Source: Streptomyces toyocaensis (GTDB taxonomy: Bacteria > Actinomycetota > Actinomycetes > Streptomycetales > Streptomycetaceae). Taken from it: a stretch of 64,000 nt of DNA. Location: NCBI RefSeq assembly GCF_000725125.1, contig NZ_JFCB01000001.1, positions 248,001-312,000 on the forward strand, in the 5' to 3' direction. A model generated the notes under the pieces. It did not search any database. It saw only the letters and a list, made by a program, of their open reading frames with translations, and was not told where the DNA came from. Positions 8,361 to 19,731 of the stretch are shown here, piece after piece. The stretch's first letter is position 1; the number at the start of each line of letters is the position of its first letter. The position numbers were made by a program, and so were the translations under genes.

Positions 8361-9697
8361 TTCCGCTCGGGCTCGGCGAGATCGCCGAAATCGTTGGCGG
8401 AAAGGCCACGGGCGAATCCGTGACCGTGACCGCGCCGGCCGTGCTCGACAGCCGACAGGCCGAGCCGGGCGGCCTCTTCGTCGCCTTCGCCGGCGAGCAT
8501 GCCGACGGCCATGACTACGCCGAGCGGGCCGGGCGGGCCGGTGCGGTGGCCGTGCTCGGCTCCCGGCCCACGTCGCTGCCCACCGTCGTCGTCGAGGACG
8601 TCCGGACCGCGCTGCAGACGCTCGCCGCCCATGTCGTGGCCCGGCTGCGCGACGGGCTGACCGTCGTCGGGGTGACCGGTTCGCAGGGCAAGACCGGCAC
8701 CAAGGACCTGCTGGCGGCCGTGCTGTCGGGCGCCGGGCCGACGGTCGCCACGACCGGCTCGCTCAACAACGAACTCGGTGTGCCGCTCACCATGCTGCGC
8801 GCCCAGGCGGCCACCCGGTTCCTCGTCCTGGAGATGGGAGCCCGCCACGAGGGCGACATCGCCGAGCTCACCGGCCTGGTCGCACCCGACATCGCCGTCG
8901 TGCTCAACGTCGGCGTGGCCCACCTCGGCGAGTTCGGGTCGCGTGCCGCCATCGCCAGGGCCAAGGGCGAACTGGTGCAGGGCCTTGTGCCCGGCGGCAC
9001 CGCCGTGCTCAACGCCGACGATCCGAGGGTGGCCTCGATGAGCGTGCTCACCGACGGTCCGGTTCTGACCTTCGGCCGGACGGACCCGGCCGACGTACAG
9101 GTACTCGACGTGGTCCTCGACCGACTCGGCCGGCCGTCCTGCACGCTGAGGACCGTCGACACCTCGGCTCGCCTCGCGCTGCCGCTCGTCGGTGCCCACC
9201 AGGCGCTCAACGCCTCGGCCGCCGCGGCGGCGGCACTCGCGGCCGGGGTTCCCCTCGACCTGGCCACGACGGCGCTGACCACCGCCTCGCTGTCGCCGTG
9301 GCGGATGGAACTGCGCGACCTCGCCTGCGGGGCGACGCTGCTCAACGACTCCTACAACGCCAACCCCGACTCGACCCGCGCCGCTCTGGACGCGCTGTCG
9401 GCCATCGAGGGCGGGCGCCGCATCGCCGTACTCGGCGAAATGCTCGAACTCGGCGACGGGAGCGAGGCGGAGCACCGTGCCGTCGGGGCGTACGCCGCCG
9501 CCCGGGCCGACGTGGTGGTGGCCGTCGGCGAGGCCGCCCGGCCCCTCGCCGACGGTGCTGGAGAGCGGGCCGTGGTCCTCGCCGGCAACGACGCGGCCGT
9601 CGACTGGCTGCGCGACCACCTGGCCGCCGGGGATGTGGTGCTGGTCAAGGCTTCCCGTGGGGCGCGCCTCGACGAAGTCGCCGCCGGACTCGCGTAG
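8357..9697 (+). CDS. murF: UDP-N-acetylmuramoyl-tripeptide--D-alanyl-D-Xaa ligase (second MurF)
   Basis: 446 aa from a GTG preceded by AGGGAG. It adds the terminal dipeptide or depsipeptide to UDP-MurNAc-tripeptide in the cytoplasm. The Mur-ligase core is present: P-loop [13 protein letters not shown] near residue 115, [43 protein letters not shown], and the C-terminal domain with [11 protein letters not shown] and LGEMLELG. Resistance-associated MurF copies are thought to favour D-Ala-D-Lac; that preference is inferred here from location. It is divergent from vanH across the VanR-type box, so probably co-induced. It converges with vanK after 12 nt. Confidence 0.92.
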
Positions 9698-9709
9698 CCG
9701 GTGTGCGGT

Positions 9710-10876
9710 TCAGTGCCCGCGGCGCCTCATGTAGAGGTCGAAGGCCCGGTAGATCATCGGCCGCAGCGGCAGGTCCCACTCGCCGACGTACCGCACCGCC
9801 TGGCCACCGGTGCCGACCTTGAACCGGACAAGGCCGACGTGTGGGTCGTCGGCGTCGAGGGTCGGGGTGATGCCGCGCAGGTCGTAGACGTCGCAGTCGG
9901 CCGCGAGTGCGTCACGGATCATCGCCCACTGGCAGGCGTTGGAGCCGCGCACCTCGCGCTTCGCGGTGGCGGAGGCGCCGTAGGAGTACACCGCGTGGGA
10001 TCCGACGCGGACCATGACGGTGGCCGCGACCAGGTCGCCCTGGTGGTGGGCCAGGTAGATCTTGATCCGCTCGGGGTCCTCGGCGCGCAGTGCCGTGAAC
10101 ATGGTCTCGAAGTAGCTCAGCGGGCGGGGTGTGAAGCGGTCGCGCTCGGCGGTGTGGACGTAGAGGTCGTGAAACGCCTTCAGGTCCTCCGGACCCCCGT
10201 CGCTGACCGTGACCTCGACGCCCTCCTTGGCCGACTTCTTGATGTTGCGGCGCCACTGCTGGTTCATGCCTCTCAGCAGCTCGTCCTCGGTCCTGCCCGC
10301 CAACGGGAGAACGTACTTGAACTGCGGATGCCCGACCCCGAACCCGTCCAGCGGGTTCTGCGGCAGCCAGCCCGCGTCCTTGAGCTGGCTGCTCACACGG
10401 GCGCCGACCGGGTCGTCCCACCGTCCTGGCATGTCGGTCAGCCGCCGGATCTGCGGGTCGGCGATGCCGTCCTTGATCTGGGTGGCGTCCCAGGTGTCCG
10501 TGACCACCGGCGGACCGAGCCGGATCGCGAACGCGCCGTGCTCCTTGAGATATGCCGCCAGCGGATCGAGCCACGCACCGATCTCGCTGCTCCAGTCGAT
10601 GACCGGGCCCTCGGGCAGATACGCCAGGGTGTACCGGTCGAGCCGCGGTACCGGGCGGTGCAGAACGAGCCCGGCACCCACCAGGCGCGGACCGTCGAAC
10701 CAGCCGAGGGACTCGCTGCGCCACTCGGTCTTGACCCGGCCCCACGCCGGGGTCTGCAGGAAGCTGACCGACCGCTGGGCCCGGACGAACGCCAAGTGAT
10801 CGGCGGCGCTGATCGGCCTGACGACCGGATTTCCGGCTGCGGTTCGTGTGAGTGCGCGGGAGGAATTGTTGGACAT
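9710..10876 (-). CDS. vanK: FemX-type peptidyltransferase VanK
   Basis: 388 aa from MSNNSSRALTR. FemABX-family nonribosomal peptidyltransferase that adds the branching amino acid (Gly in Streptomyces) to the stem-peptide lysine-equivalent of D-Lac-ended precursors, a step the housekeeping FemX does poorly. Recognisable segments: SVSFLQTPAWGRVK, LAYLPEGPVIDW, LLRGMNQQWRRNIKKS, HDLYVHTAERD, YSYGASATAKREVRGSNACQWAMI and YDLRGITPT, with GLVRFKVGTGG near the end. These are hallmark FemX motifs of two GNAT-like lobes. The VanR-type box 10901-10939 ends 25 nt from the ATG, as for vanH. An ATTGACTGG motif directly precedes the start. Confidence 0.93.
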   Translation of the reverse strand: MSNNSSRALTRTAAGNPVVRPISAADHLAFVRAQRSVSFLQTPAWGRVKTEWRSESLGWFDGPRLVGAGLVLHRPVPRLDRYTLAYLPEGPVIDWSSEIGAWLDPLAAYLKEHGAFAIRLGPPVVTDTWDATQIKDGIADPQIRRLTDMPGRWDDPVGARVSSQLKDAGWLPQNPLDGFGVGHPQFKYVLPLAGRTEDELLRGMNQQWRRNIKKSAKEGVEVTVSDGGPEDLKAFHDLYVHTAERDRFTPRPLSYFETMFTALRAEDPERIKIYLAHHQGDLVAATVMVRVGSHAVYSYGASATAKREVRGSNACQWAMIRDALAADCDVYDLRGITPTLDADDPHVGLVRFKVGTGGQAVRYVGEWDLPLRPMIYRAFDLYMRRRGH

Positions 10877-10900
10877 GCTGCCAGTCAATGCAGGGGAGTG

Positions 10901-10939
10901 TTGCCCGGACGTATGCGATTTTCGATACGCCGACGATAT
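10901..10939. promoter_or_regulatory. VanR-type box upstream of vanK
   Basis: Second copy of the 39-nt element, core CGTATGCGATTTTCGATACG followed by CCGACGATAT. CGTATGCGA and TCGATACG form an imperfect inverted repeat. Its distance to the vanK ATG (25 nt) equals the distance at vanH. Confidence 0.75.
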
Positions 10940-10964
10940 ATCAGCACCCGGCGGCCCGCGGCGT

Positions 10965-11999
10965 TCACCAGCTGATTCGGGCCGCCACCGGACGGTGGTC
11001 ACTGCCCGTGCGCGGCAGCAGCCACGCACTCGTCGGCTCCACGCCGCGGACCAGGATCTGGTCGATCCGTGCCACCGGGAACTTCGCCGGCCAGCTGAAG
11101 CCGAACCCGTCCCCCGCCACGTCCTGGGACGAACGCAGCTGCGAGGTGAGGCCGTCGAACGCACGGTCGTCCAGGGTGCCGTTGAAGTCACCGAGCACCA
11201 GCACCCGCTTGCTGCGCTCGGCGGCGACGGCCTCGGCGAGCTTCGTCGCGTCGGCGTCCCGCGATTCCGTCCAGAAACCGCCCCTGGGCATCACCCTCAC
11301 GGAACCGAGATGCGCCACGTACACCGTCAGCGGCCCCTCCTCGGTGGCCACCGTGGTGCGCAGCGCCCGAAGCGGTTGCACCGGGATGCCATCCTGCTGC
11401 GCTTTCCCGACCGGCGGCTCGACCGGCCGGGTGCCGGACAGCGGCAGCTTGCTCCAGAGCCCGACCGTGCCCTCCTCGGCGTAGTGCGGGTACGTCTTCG
11501 CCAGCTCCTTCTCGTAGCTGGCCTTGGTCTGGTCGGTCAGTTCCTGGAGCGCCAGCAGGTCCGCGCCGGAGGCGGCCAGGTCACGGGCGGTGCCGGCTGG
11601 ATCAGGGTTCTCGACGGCCACGTTGTGGCTGACCACCATGAGATCGCCGGCCTGGTCGGTCGGGCCGCCGGGCAGCCCGCCGAAGAGGCTCCACCACACG
11701 GTGACCGGCAATAGCAGGGCGACGGCCGACGAGGCGGAGCGGCGCCACAGCGCTCCGGCAACCAGAACCGGGATGAACAGACCGAACCACGGCAGGAAGG
11801 TCTCCACCAGACTGCCCAGACCGGCCCAGTCCGTGACCTCCCCGTGCAGCAGCAGAAGCAGGCCGAGCAGCAGCGCACACGCCGTGAGTACCGGGCCGCG
11901 CCTCCACGGGCCCGGACCGGAGAGACCCGCGGACGGATGTCCTTCGTCGTCGGCCGACTGACTGCCCCGTACGGTCTCCGCGATGTCCACTTCCGCCAT
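10965..11999 (-). CDS. vanJ: VanJ membrane protein with endonuclease/exonuclease/phosphatase domain
   Basis: 344 aa from MAEVDIAETV, chosen because GAGGA lies about 8 nt upstream; an earlier ATG at 12053 has no such site. Residues ~30-95 hold two or three hydrophobic segments (LTACALLLGLLLLLHG, FLPWFGLFIPVLVAGAL, AVALLLPVTVWWSLFG). An endo/exonuclease/phosphatase domain then faces outward: VVSHNVAVENPDP, LLALQELTD, VYVAHLGSVRV, VLVLGDFNGTL, and the C-terminal GSDHRPVAA. Streptomyces VanJ gives teicoplanin-type resistance, reported to act on undecaprenyl pyrophosphate rather than DNA. Part of the VanR regulon in S. coelicolor. Here the VanR-type box lies 376 nt upstream, unlike vanH and vanK. 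Confidence 0.92.
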   Translation of the reverse strand: MAEVDIAETVRGSQSADDEGHPSAGLSGPGPWRRGPVLTACALLLGLLLLLHGEVTDWAGLGSLVETFLPWFGLFIPVLVAGALWRRSASSAVALLLPVTVWWSLFGGLPGGPTDQAGDLMVVSHNVAVENPDPAGTARDLAASGADLLALQELTDQTKASYEKELAKTYPHYAEEGTVGLWSKLPLSGTRPVEPPVGKAQQDGIPVQPLRALRTTVATEEGPLTVYVAHLGSVRVMPRGGFWTESRDADATKLAEAVAAERSKRVLVLGDFNGTLDDRAFDGLTSQLRSSQDVAGDGFGFSWPAKFPVARIDQILVRGVEPTSAWLLPRTGSDHRPVAARISW

Positions 12000-12049
12000 C
12001 GTCTGTCCTCGCTCGCTCTTGCTCACCGCTGATCGCAGGTGCTCATTGA

Positions 12050-12196
12050 TCATTGCTGCGTTTTCGGGCCATGGGTGGGATCGGCATACGTCCGCGGGCA
12101 GCCGCTGGTGGTCGCCTCGGTGCGCATTTCGTAGTACCAGGGTGCGATCCCGTGGATCCGGCGCAGCTCTGATGCGGCATCATACGGGTGGATCAT
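12050..12196 (-). CDS. Possible 48-aa ORF before vanJ
   Basis: ATG at 12196 opens MIHPYDAASELRRIHGIAPW and stops at TGA overlapping an ATG (ATGA) that is in frame with vanJ. It overlaps the preceding 56-aa ORF, so three frames are chained into vanJ. The peptide is not recognised. It could be a leader ORF, part of a decayed gene or chance. Confidence 0.25.
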   Translation of the reverse strand: MIHPYDAASELRRIHGIAPWYYEMRTEATTSGCPRTYADPTHGPKTQQ

Positions 12197-12350
12197 TCTG
12201 GTATTCCGGTGAACGACAGTCGCTGTCGACGTGAGTAGCAGGGAATTCGTCGCCGTTCGGCGCGGTGGCCGAGAGGTCTGAAAGGCCGCGGACGACCAGC
12301 CGGCGAACCCGACGGGTCGTCGTCCGTGCTGAGGGCTGGGTTCGAGGCAT
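12180..12350 (-). CDS. Small ORF (56 aa) at VanR-promoter spacing, upstream of vanJ
   Basis: MPRTQPSARTTTRRV at the N-terminus, Arg/Thr-rich, then an acidic tail ending QNDPPV. No family is recognised and there is no signal peptide or membrane segment. The reason to keep it is position: its ATG is 25 nt from the end of the VanR-type box 12375-12413, exactly as in vanH and vanK, and it is preceded by TTTACCTGG, related to the TTGACTGG seen before those genes. It may be a small induced protein, or a leader created when DNA was inserted between the box and vanJ. Codon pattern is not decisive at this length. Confidence 0.4.
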   Translation of the reverse strand: MPRTQPSARTTTRRVRRLVVRGLSDLSATAPNGDEFPATHVDSDCRSPEYQNDPPV

Positions 12351-12374
12351 GCAACCAGGTAAAGCAACCGGATG

Positions 12375-12413
12375 TTGCCAGCGCGTATGCGATTTTCGAT
12401 ACGCGGACGATAT
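12375..12413. promoter_or_regulatory. VanR-type box upstream of the vanJ region
   Basis: Third copy of the 39-nt element, nearly identical to the vanK copy from CGTATGCGATTTTCGATACG onward; differences are confined to the bases after TTGCC and one base before GACGATAT. vanJ itself starts 376 nt away, so this box would drive a long leader containing the small ORFs at 12180-12350 and 12050-12196. Confidence 0.7.
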
Positions 12414-12508
12414 GTGCCGGCCCGTAGTCTTGAACCGACGAGCCGACATAGGTCTTCAGGTCGTGGACCCCACCAGGTCGTCCGCACCCACGCCGCGCCT
12501 GCTCTCGT

Positions 12509-12626
12509 CAGGGCTCCGTCAAGTTCCGGGAGTGTGCGTAGCGCCGGCGATCGCGCCTGGTAGGGGCGGGTAGCAGTACAGGCACGGGGTTCGGTCACGC
12601 ACGCACCTGGACTTGACGGAGCCCTG
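12509..12626. repeat. 118-bp element with perfect 16-bp terminal inverted repeats (MITE-like)
   Basis: CAGGGCTCCGTCAAGT at 12509-12524 is repeated inverted at 12611-12626, and weaker similarity continues inward to a shared GTGCGT. The ends resemble terminal repeats of transposons that start GGCTC-CGTCAA, as in some actinomycete ISL3-type elements. There is no transposase inside and no obvious target duplication. A large RNA hairpin is the alternative. Confidence 0.5.
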
Positions 12627-13398
12627 GGCCGCCGCTGCTCCGGCGCACTCGACTGTGCCGGCCCGCGCCACCGCCCCCCGCAGGGCAGGCACGACTCCTG
12701 CGTCCTGTCTCAATTTGTTCGATTCCGTGGGGCGTTCGCCCTCACCGCACCGCCCGGAGAGGCCTCACGCCCCGCACCGGATGGCCTGAAGCCGCCACCC
12801 TCAGCCCCTCGCGCAAGCCCGTCATCAGCGCTGACATGCACTCCGCGAGTAGTCGCACGACCGGAGTTGCGGTTGTTGTGGCAGGCGGGGGAGTTTTTTG
12901 AATCGCACAGAAGTGCTACCGTCCTATGGGCGTTTCGGCTGGTGAATATTCATCCATGCAGGAGTGACACGTGGTGACAACGGGGAGACGGAACGGCTCT
13001 GGCTACGGGAAAGAGCCCGCACTGCGACGCCATGTCGGTCCGACATGATTCGTGGTGTCGGTTGACGCGACCGGCGACGGGACGGCGTTCCGCGTTTCCC
13101 CGGTCTTTCCCAGGGTCCAGGTGACCTTCTTCCGGAGTGCTGCCGAGTTCCATGCCCGGTGCTCTGATCTGGTGTGATGGAAATTCCACCCAAGATCAGC
13201 CGCGGCTGACCGGTAGCCGCCTCACGAACGTGGTGGCGCCAAGGCATGACAGGACTGTTGTCAAGGCCGTGAGTAGACCCCCCATAGCTCTCCGATACCA
13301 CGGCGTTCCGTAGTTCATGTCGCGGAACGAAACGCGTCCCAGATCCACCTAGGGATCTTCTGCATGCCTTCACAGATCCGTGCACAGGCAATCAGATC
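12627..13398. other. Non-coding region before the StrR-type regulator
   Basis: No convincing gene is seen; the open frames on both strands are short or have unlikely composition. It is less GC-rich than the genes around it (GAGTTTTTTG, TGAATATTCA at 12943-12952). It probably contains the promoter and a long leader for the regulator at 13399. Two dyads stand out: CATGTCGG-T-CCGACATG (13031-13047) and AGATCC-N6-GGATCT (13341-13358). Confidence 0.5.
13031..13066. promoter_or_regulatory. Palindrome and weak StrR/Bbr-like site upstream of the regulator
   Basis: A perfect dyad with 8-bp arms, CATGTCGG and CCGACATG, is centred at 13039. Overlapping it, GTCCGA-N17-GTTGAC (13038-13066) has the spacing of the GTCCAA-N17-TTGGAC sites found elsewhere in the window, but with three mismatches. 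Autoregulation is possible; support is weak. Confidence 0.3.
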
Positions 13399-14400
13399 AT
13401 GAGGGAGATGGCGTTGCAGCGAGAGCAGGAACAGATCGATCGGCAGACCTGCGTCGAAGTGGAGATCAGCTTACTGTCAACAGTCGACTCACCGCGGACC
13501 TCGGGGGAGGATCCGGACCACGTGGAGGCGCTGTCCGTCGCGCAGTCCCCGCTTCCTCCCATCCTCGTCCACCGTCCGACGATGCGCGTCATCGATGGTC
13601 TCCATCGTGTGCGTGCGGCTGAACTGCGCGGCCAGGACAAGATCGCCGTCAGCTTCTTCGAGGGCAGCGAGGCCGACGCGTTCGTGCTGGCGGTCGAGTC
13701 CAACACCATGCACGGACTCCCCTTGTCGAAGGCCGACCGCAAGCGGGCGGCGGCGCGGATCGTCACCTCGCATCCGCAGTGGTCGGACCGGATGGTCGCA
13801 TCGGTCGCCGGTATTGCCCCCGGCACGGTGGCCGACATACGCAGAGGGCTCCCGGGTGCGTCGGCCGCCGAGGAGAGCAGAATCGGCCAGGACGGCCGGG
13901 TCCGCCCGATCAACGCCGCCGCGGGACGCAGGAACGCGGCGAAGATCATCGCCGGGAACCCCGGTCTCTCCTTACGCCAGATCGCCCGGATGGCCGGCAT
14001 ATCCCCCGAGACGGCCCGCGATGTGAGAAGCCGGCTCCGCCGAGGAGAGGATCCGCTGCCCGGCCGGCAGAGCAGGACATCGGCGGACCCCGGCGCGAAG
14101 CTCCCGGCGCCGCAGCGCTCTGCCGGCGACGCGGCGGTGCACGGCAGGCCGTCGGGGCAGGATCACAGCGTCGTGGTGGAAAGGCTCAAGGCGGATCCGG
14201 CCCTGCGGCTGAGCGAGACCGGACGCACACTGCTGCGGCTGCTCAACCTCCACACGATCGATGCGACGGAGTGGCAGAGGATCATCGACAACGTACCGCC
14301 CCACTGCAGCGGCATCGTGGCACGTCTGGCCGACGAGTACGCGGTGATGTGGTCGGAGCTGGCCCTTCGGCTGGGTGGCAGGGTCACCGAAACCGCATAG
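13399..14400 (+). CDS. StrR/Bbr-type pathway-specific transcriptional activator (ParB-like)
   Basis: 333 aa. Resembles Bbr, Tei15* and Dbv4, the activators of glycopeptide clusters. The N-terminal ParB-like part has SPLPPILVHRPTMRVIDGLHRVRAAELRG and the FFEGSEADAFVLAVESN segment, then HGLPLSKADRKRAAARI. Two helix-turn-helix units follow, SDRMVASVAGIAPGTVADIR and LSLRQIARMAGISPETARDVR. The C-terminal third is Arg/Pro-rich, then helical. It should bind GTCCAA-N17-TTGGAC-like sites in the window (18035, 29586, 60384) and switch on hpgT, the exporter/NRPS genes and oxyA. The ATG at 13399 has only a weak ribosome site; ATG 13408 is an alternative start. A strong hairpin follows the gene. Confidence 0.93.
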   Translation: MREMALQREQEQIDRQTCVEVEISLLSTVDSPRTSGEDPDHVEALSVAQSPLPPILVHRPTMRVIDGLHRVRAAELRGQDKIAVSFFEGSEADAFVLAVESNTMHGLPLSKADRKRAAARIVTSHPQWSDRMVASVAGIAPGTVADIRRGLPGASAAEESRIGQDGRVRPINAAAGRRNAAKIIAGNPGLSLRQIARMAGISPETARDVRSRLRRGEDPLPGRQSRTSADPGAKLPAPQRSAGDAAVHGRPSGQDHSVVVERLKADPALRLSETGRTLLRLLNLHTIDATEWQRIIDNVPPHCSGIVARLADEYAVMWSELALRLGGRVTETA

Positions 14401-14464
14401 TCCGCCGTCGCCGTGTCCAAGCGTCGAAAATGGCCAATTGGTCGGGGACGGACGTAGGGCGGTG

Positions 14465-14513
14465 AGCCGTCGAAGTCCTCCTACCACGCGGCGGTAGGAG
14501 GACTTCGACGGCT
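14465..14513. terminator. Perfect 21-bp hairpin between the regulator and hmo
   Basis: AGCCGTCGAAGTCCTCCTAC plus one further C pairs perfectly with its inverse at 14493-14513 around a 7-nt loop (ACGCGGC). It lies between two convergent genes, so it probably terminates both. Confidence 0.85.
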
Positions 14514-14521
14514 TACGACCT

Positions 14522-18034
<3,513 letters not shown>

Positions 18035-18044
<10 letters not shown>

Positions 18045-18063
18045 GCATTCATGCCGGTTGGAC
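18035..18063. promoter_or_regulatory. StrR/Bbr-type operator upstream of hpgT
   Basis: GTCTAA-N17-TTGGAC, one mismatch to the Bbr consensus GTCCAA-N17-TTGGAC as recalled from balhimycin work. It overlaps the last codons of pdh and lies 86 nt before the hpgT start. Confidence 0.6.
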
Positions 18064-18148
18064 GACGGTTGTCGGACGCCTCTCGGTGTGTGATCCTGAG
18101 CCGGTAAACCCCAAAACTCATTGATTTGTTTCGCGTGGGGGTAAATCC

Positions 18149-19564
18149 ATGGCCGAACGCGGCGTGCACGAGTATACGCACCACGCGGATGAAGGACTCG
18201 TCTCCATGCTGTCGGGTTTCCTCACGCCACAGGCGAATTCCCCCGCGGCCCTCACCGCGACCGAACCGGTGACCTTACGGAAGACGGACCTGCACGGCAG
18301 CGTCTCCGATCCGGTCCTGGACACGATGAACTTCCTCAACGAGGTTACGCTTCGCTATCCCGACGCGATCTCCTTCGCTCCCGGCCGTCCTTATGACGGG
18401 TTCTTCGACAACGAGCAGATCTTCTCCCACATCCGCCGGTACCTGGAGCACCTCCAGGAACAGGGGAGTTCACCGCAGCAGATCCGCACCGCCATGTACC
18501 AGTACGGGCCGACGGCCGGTCAGATCCGCGAGATCATCGCCGACTCGCTGCGCGCCGACGAGGACATCGACGCCCCCGCCGAGTCCGTCGTGGTGACCGT
18601 CGGCGCCCAGGAGGCCATGCTGCTGGTGCTGCGTGCCCTGATCAGCGGCCCCGACGACGTCCTGCTCGTCTCCAGTCCCTGCTATGTGGGGATCACCGGC
18701 GCGGCCCGCCTGCTGGACATCGCACTGACTCCGGTCGTGGAACGGGAGGACGGGTTCTCCTGTGCCGACCTGGAGGCGGCCATCCAGCACGAGAAGGCCC
18801 GCGGGCGCCGTCCCCGTGCCTTCTACCTGGTGCCCGACCACGCCAATCCGTCGGGGAACACACTGGGGCTGCGGGCCCGCGCCGAACTCCTGGAACTCGC
18901 CGCGCGCCACGGCATCCTCATCCTGGAGGACAGCCCCTACCGGATGGTCAGTCCCGGCCGCCCGCTGCCGACCCTGAAGTCCCTGGACCGCGCCCGCACG
19001 GTCGTCCACCTGGGTTCCTACTCCAAGACGATCTTTCCCGGCGCCCGGGTCGGCTTCGTCGTCGCCGACCAGGTCGTCGTGGACCAGGACGGCCGGAGCA
19101 GCCTCCTCGCGGACGAACTCGTCAAGATCAAGAGCATGGTGACGGTGAACACCTCGTCGCTGAGCCAGGCCGCCGTGGCGGGCGCGCTGCTTGCCGCCCA
19201 GGGCCGGGTCTCGGAGCTGAACGCCAGAGCAGGCGCCTATTACGGCGACGCCATGCAGTGCACGCTCCGGCATCTGGACGCACGCCTTCCGGCGGACCGG
19301 CGAGCATCTCTGGGGGTGCGCTGGAACGAACCGACCGGCGGATTCTTCCTGACCGTGCAGGTCCCGTTCCGGGCGGACGAGGCCGCACTCACCCGGTCCG
19401 CACAGGACTTCGGCGTGATCTGGACCCCGATGGAGCACTTCCACCCGGAAAAGGGCGGCCACCACGCCATGCGGCTCTCCATCAGCTATCTGACTCCCAC
19501 CGAGATCGACGAGGGGACCGCTCGCCTCGCCCGCTTCATCGAGGCGGAGAGCGCGAAGGCCTGA
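18149..19564 (+). CDS. hpgT: (S)-4-Hydroxyphenylglycine / 3,5-dihydroxyphenylglycine aminotransferase (HpgT)
   Basis: 471 aa PLP fold-type I aminotransferase. It aminates 4-hydroxyphenylglyoxylate and 3,5-dihydroxyphenylglyoxylate, usually with Tyr as donor, so it serves both Hpg and Dpg. Motifs: ISFAPGRPYDGFF, YQYGPTAGQIREIIADSL, VTVGAQEAMLLVLRAL, YLVPDHANPSGNTLG, the ILEDSPYRM segment, and the PLP lysine in LGSYSKTIFPGARVGF. A GGGGG run stands before the ATG at 18149; the ATG at 18206 is a possible later start. It heads the hpgT-dpgABCD unit, with a Bbr-type site upstream. Confidence 0.93.
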   Translation: MAERGVHEYTHHADEGLVSMLSGFLTPQANSPAALTATEPVTLRKTDLHGSVSDPVLDTMNFLNEVTLRYPDAISFAPGRPYDGFFDNEQIFSHIRRYLEHLQEQGSSPQQIRTAMYQYGPTAGQIREIIADSLRADEDIDAPAESVVVTVGAQEAMLLVLRALISGPDDVLLVSSPCYVGITGAARLLDIALTPVVEREDGFSCADLEAAIQHEKARGRRPRAFYLVPDHANPSGNTLGLRARAELLELAARHGILILEDSPYRMVSPGRPLPTLKSLDRARTVVHLGSYSKTIFPGARVGFVVADQVVVDQDGRSSLLADELVKIKSMVTVNTSSLSQAAVAGALLAAQGRVSELNARAGAYYGDAMQCTLRHLDARLPADRRASLGVRWNEPTGGFFLTVQVPFRADEAALTRSAQDFGVIWTPMEHFHPEKGGHHAMRLSISYLTPTEIDEGTARLARFIEAESAKA

Positions 19565-19656
19565 CGACCTCACCGGCCGGCAGCAGCGTGCCCGGAAGAA
19601 CCCGGAGGCGTTCCCGCCCGGAGCCGATGAACCAGCACGACTCATGAGGAAAGGTG

Positions 19657-19731
19657 ATGAACATGACCGTCAGCGGCATCGTGAGCAAGCCGCGCAGCAA
19701 GCCGCGCATGTGGGGGTGGACCTTCAGGTGA
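19657..19731 (+). CDS. 24-aa leader ORF overlapping the dpgA start
   Basis: ATG at 19657 follows AGGAAAGG at good spacing, the best ribosome site in this gap. The peptide begins MNMTVSGIVSKPRSKPR and ends with the aromatic tail MWGWTFR. Its stop overlaps the first codons of dpgA, which itself has no clear ribosome site. It could couple translation into dpgA or act as an aromatic-amino-acid-sensing leader. Confidence 0.45.
   Translation: MNMTVSGIVSKPRSKPRMWGWTFR

Noticed and set aside
10848..11714. 288-codon plus-strand frame over vanJ
   Set aside because: Antisense shadow of vanJ.
12050..12598. 182-codon frame covering the vanJ leader
   Set aside because: Its N-terminal part runs through the inverted-repeat element and the VanR-type box; only the last 48 codons are kept as a weak candidate.
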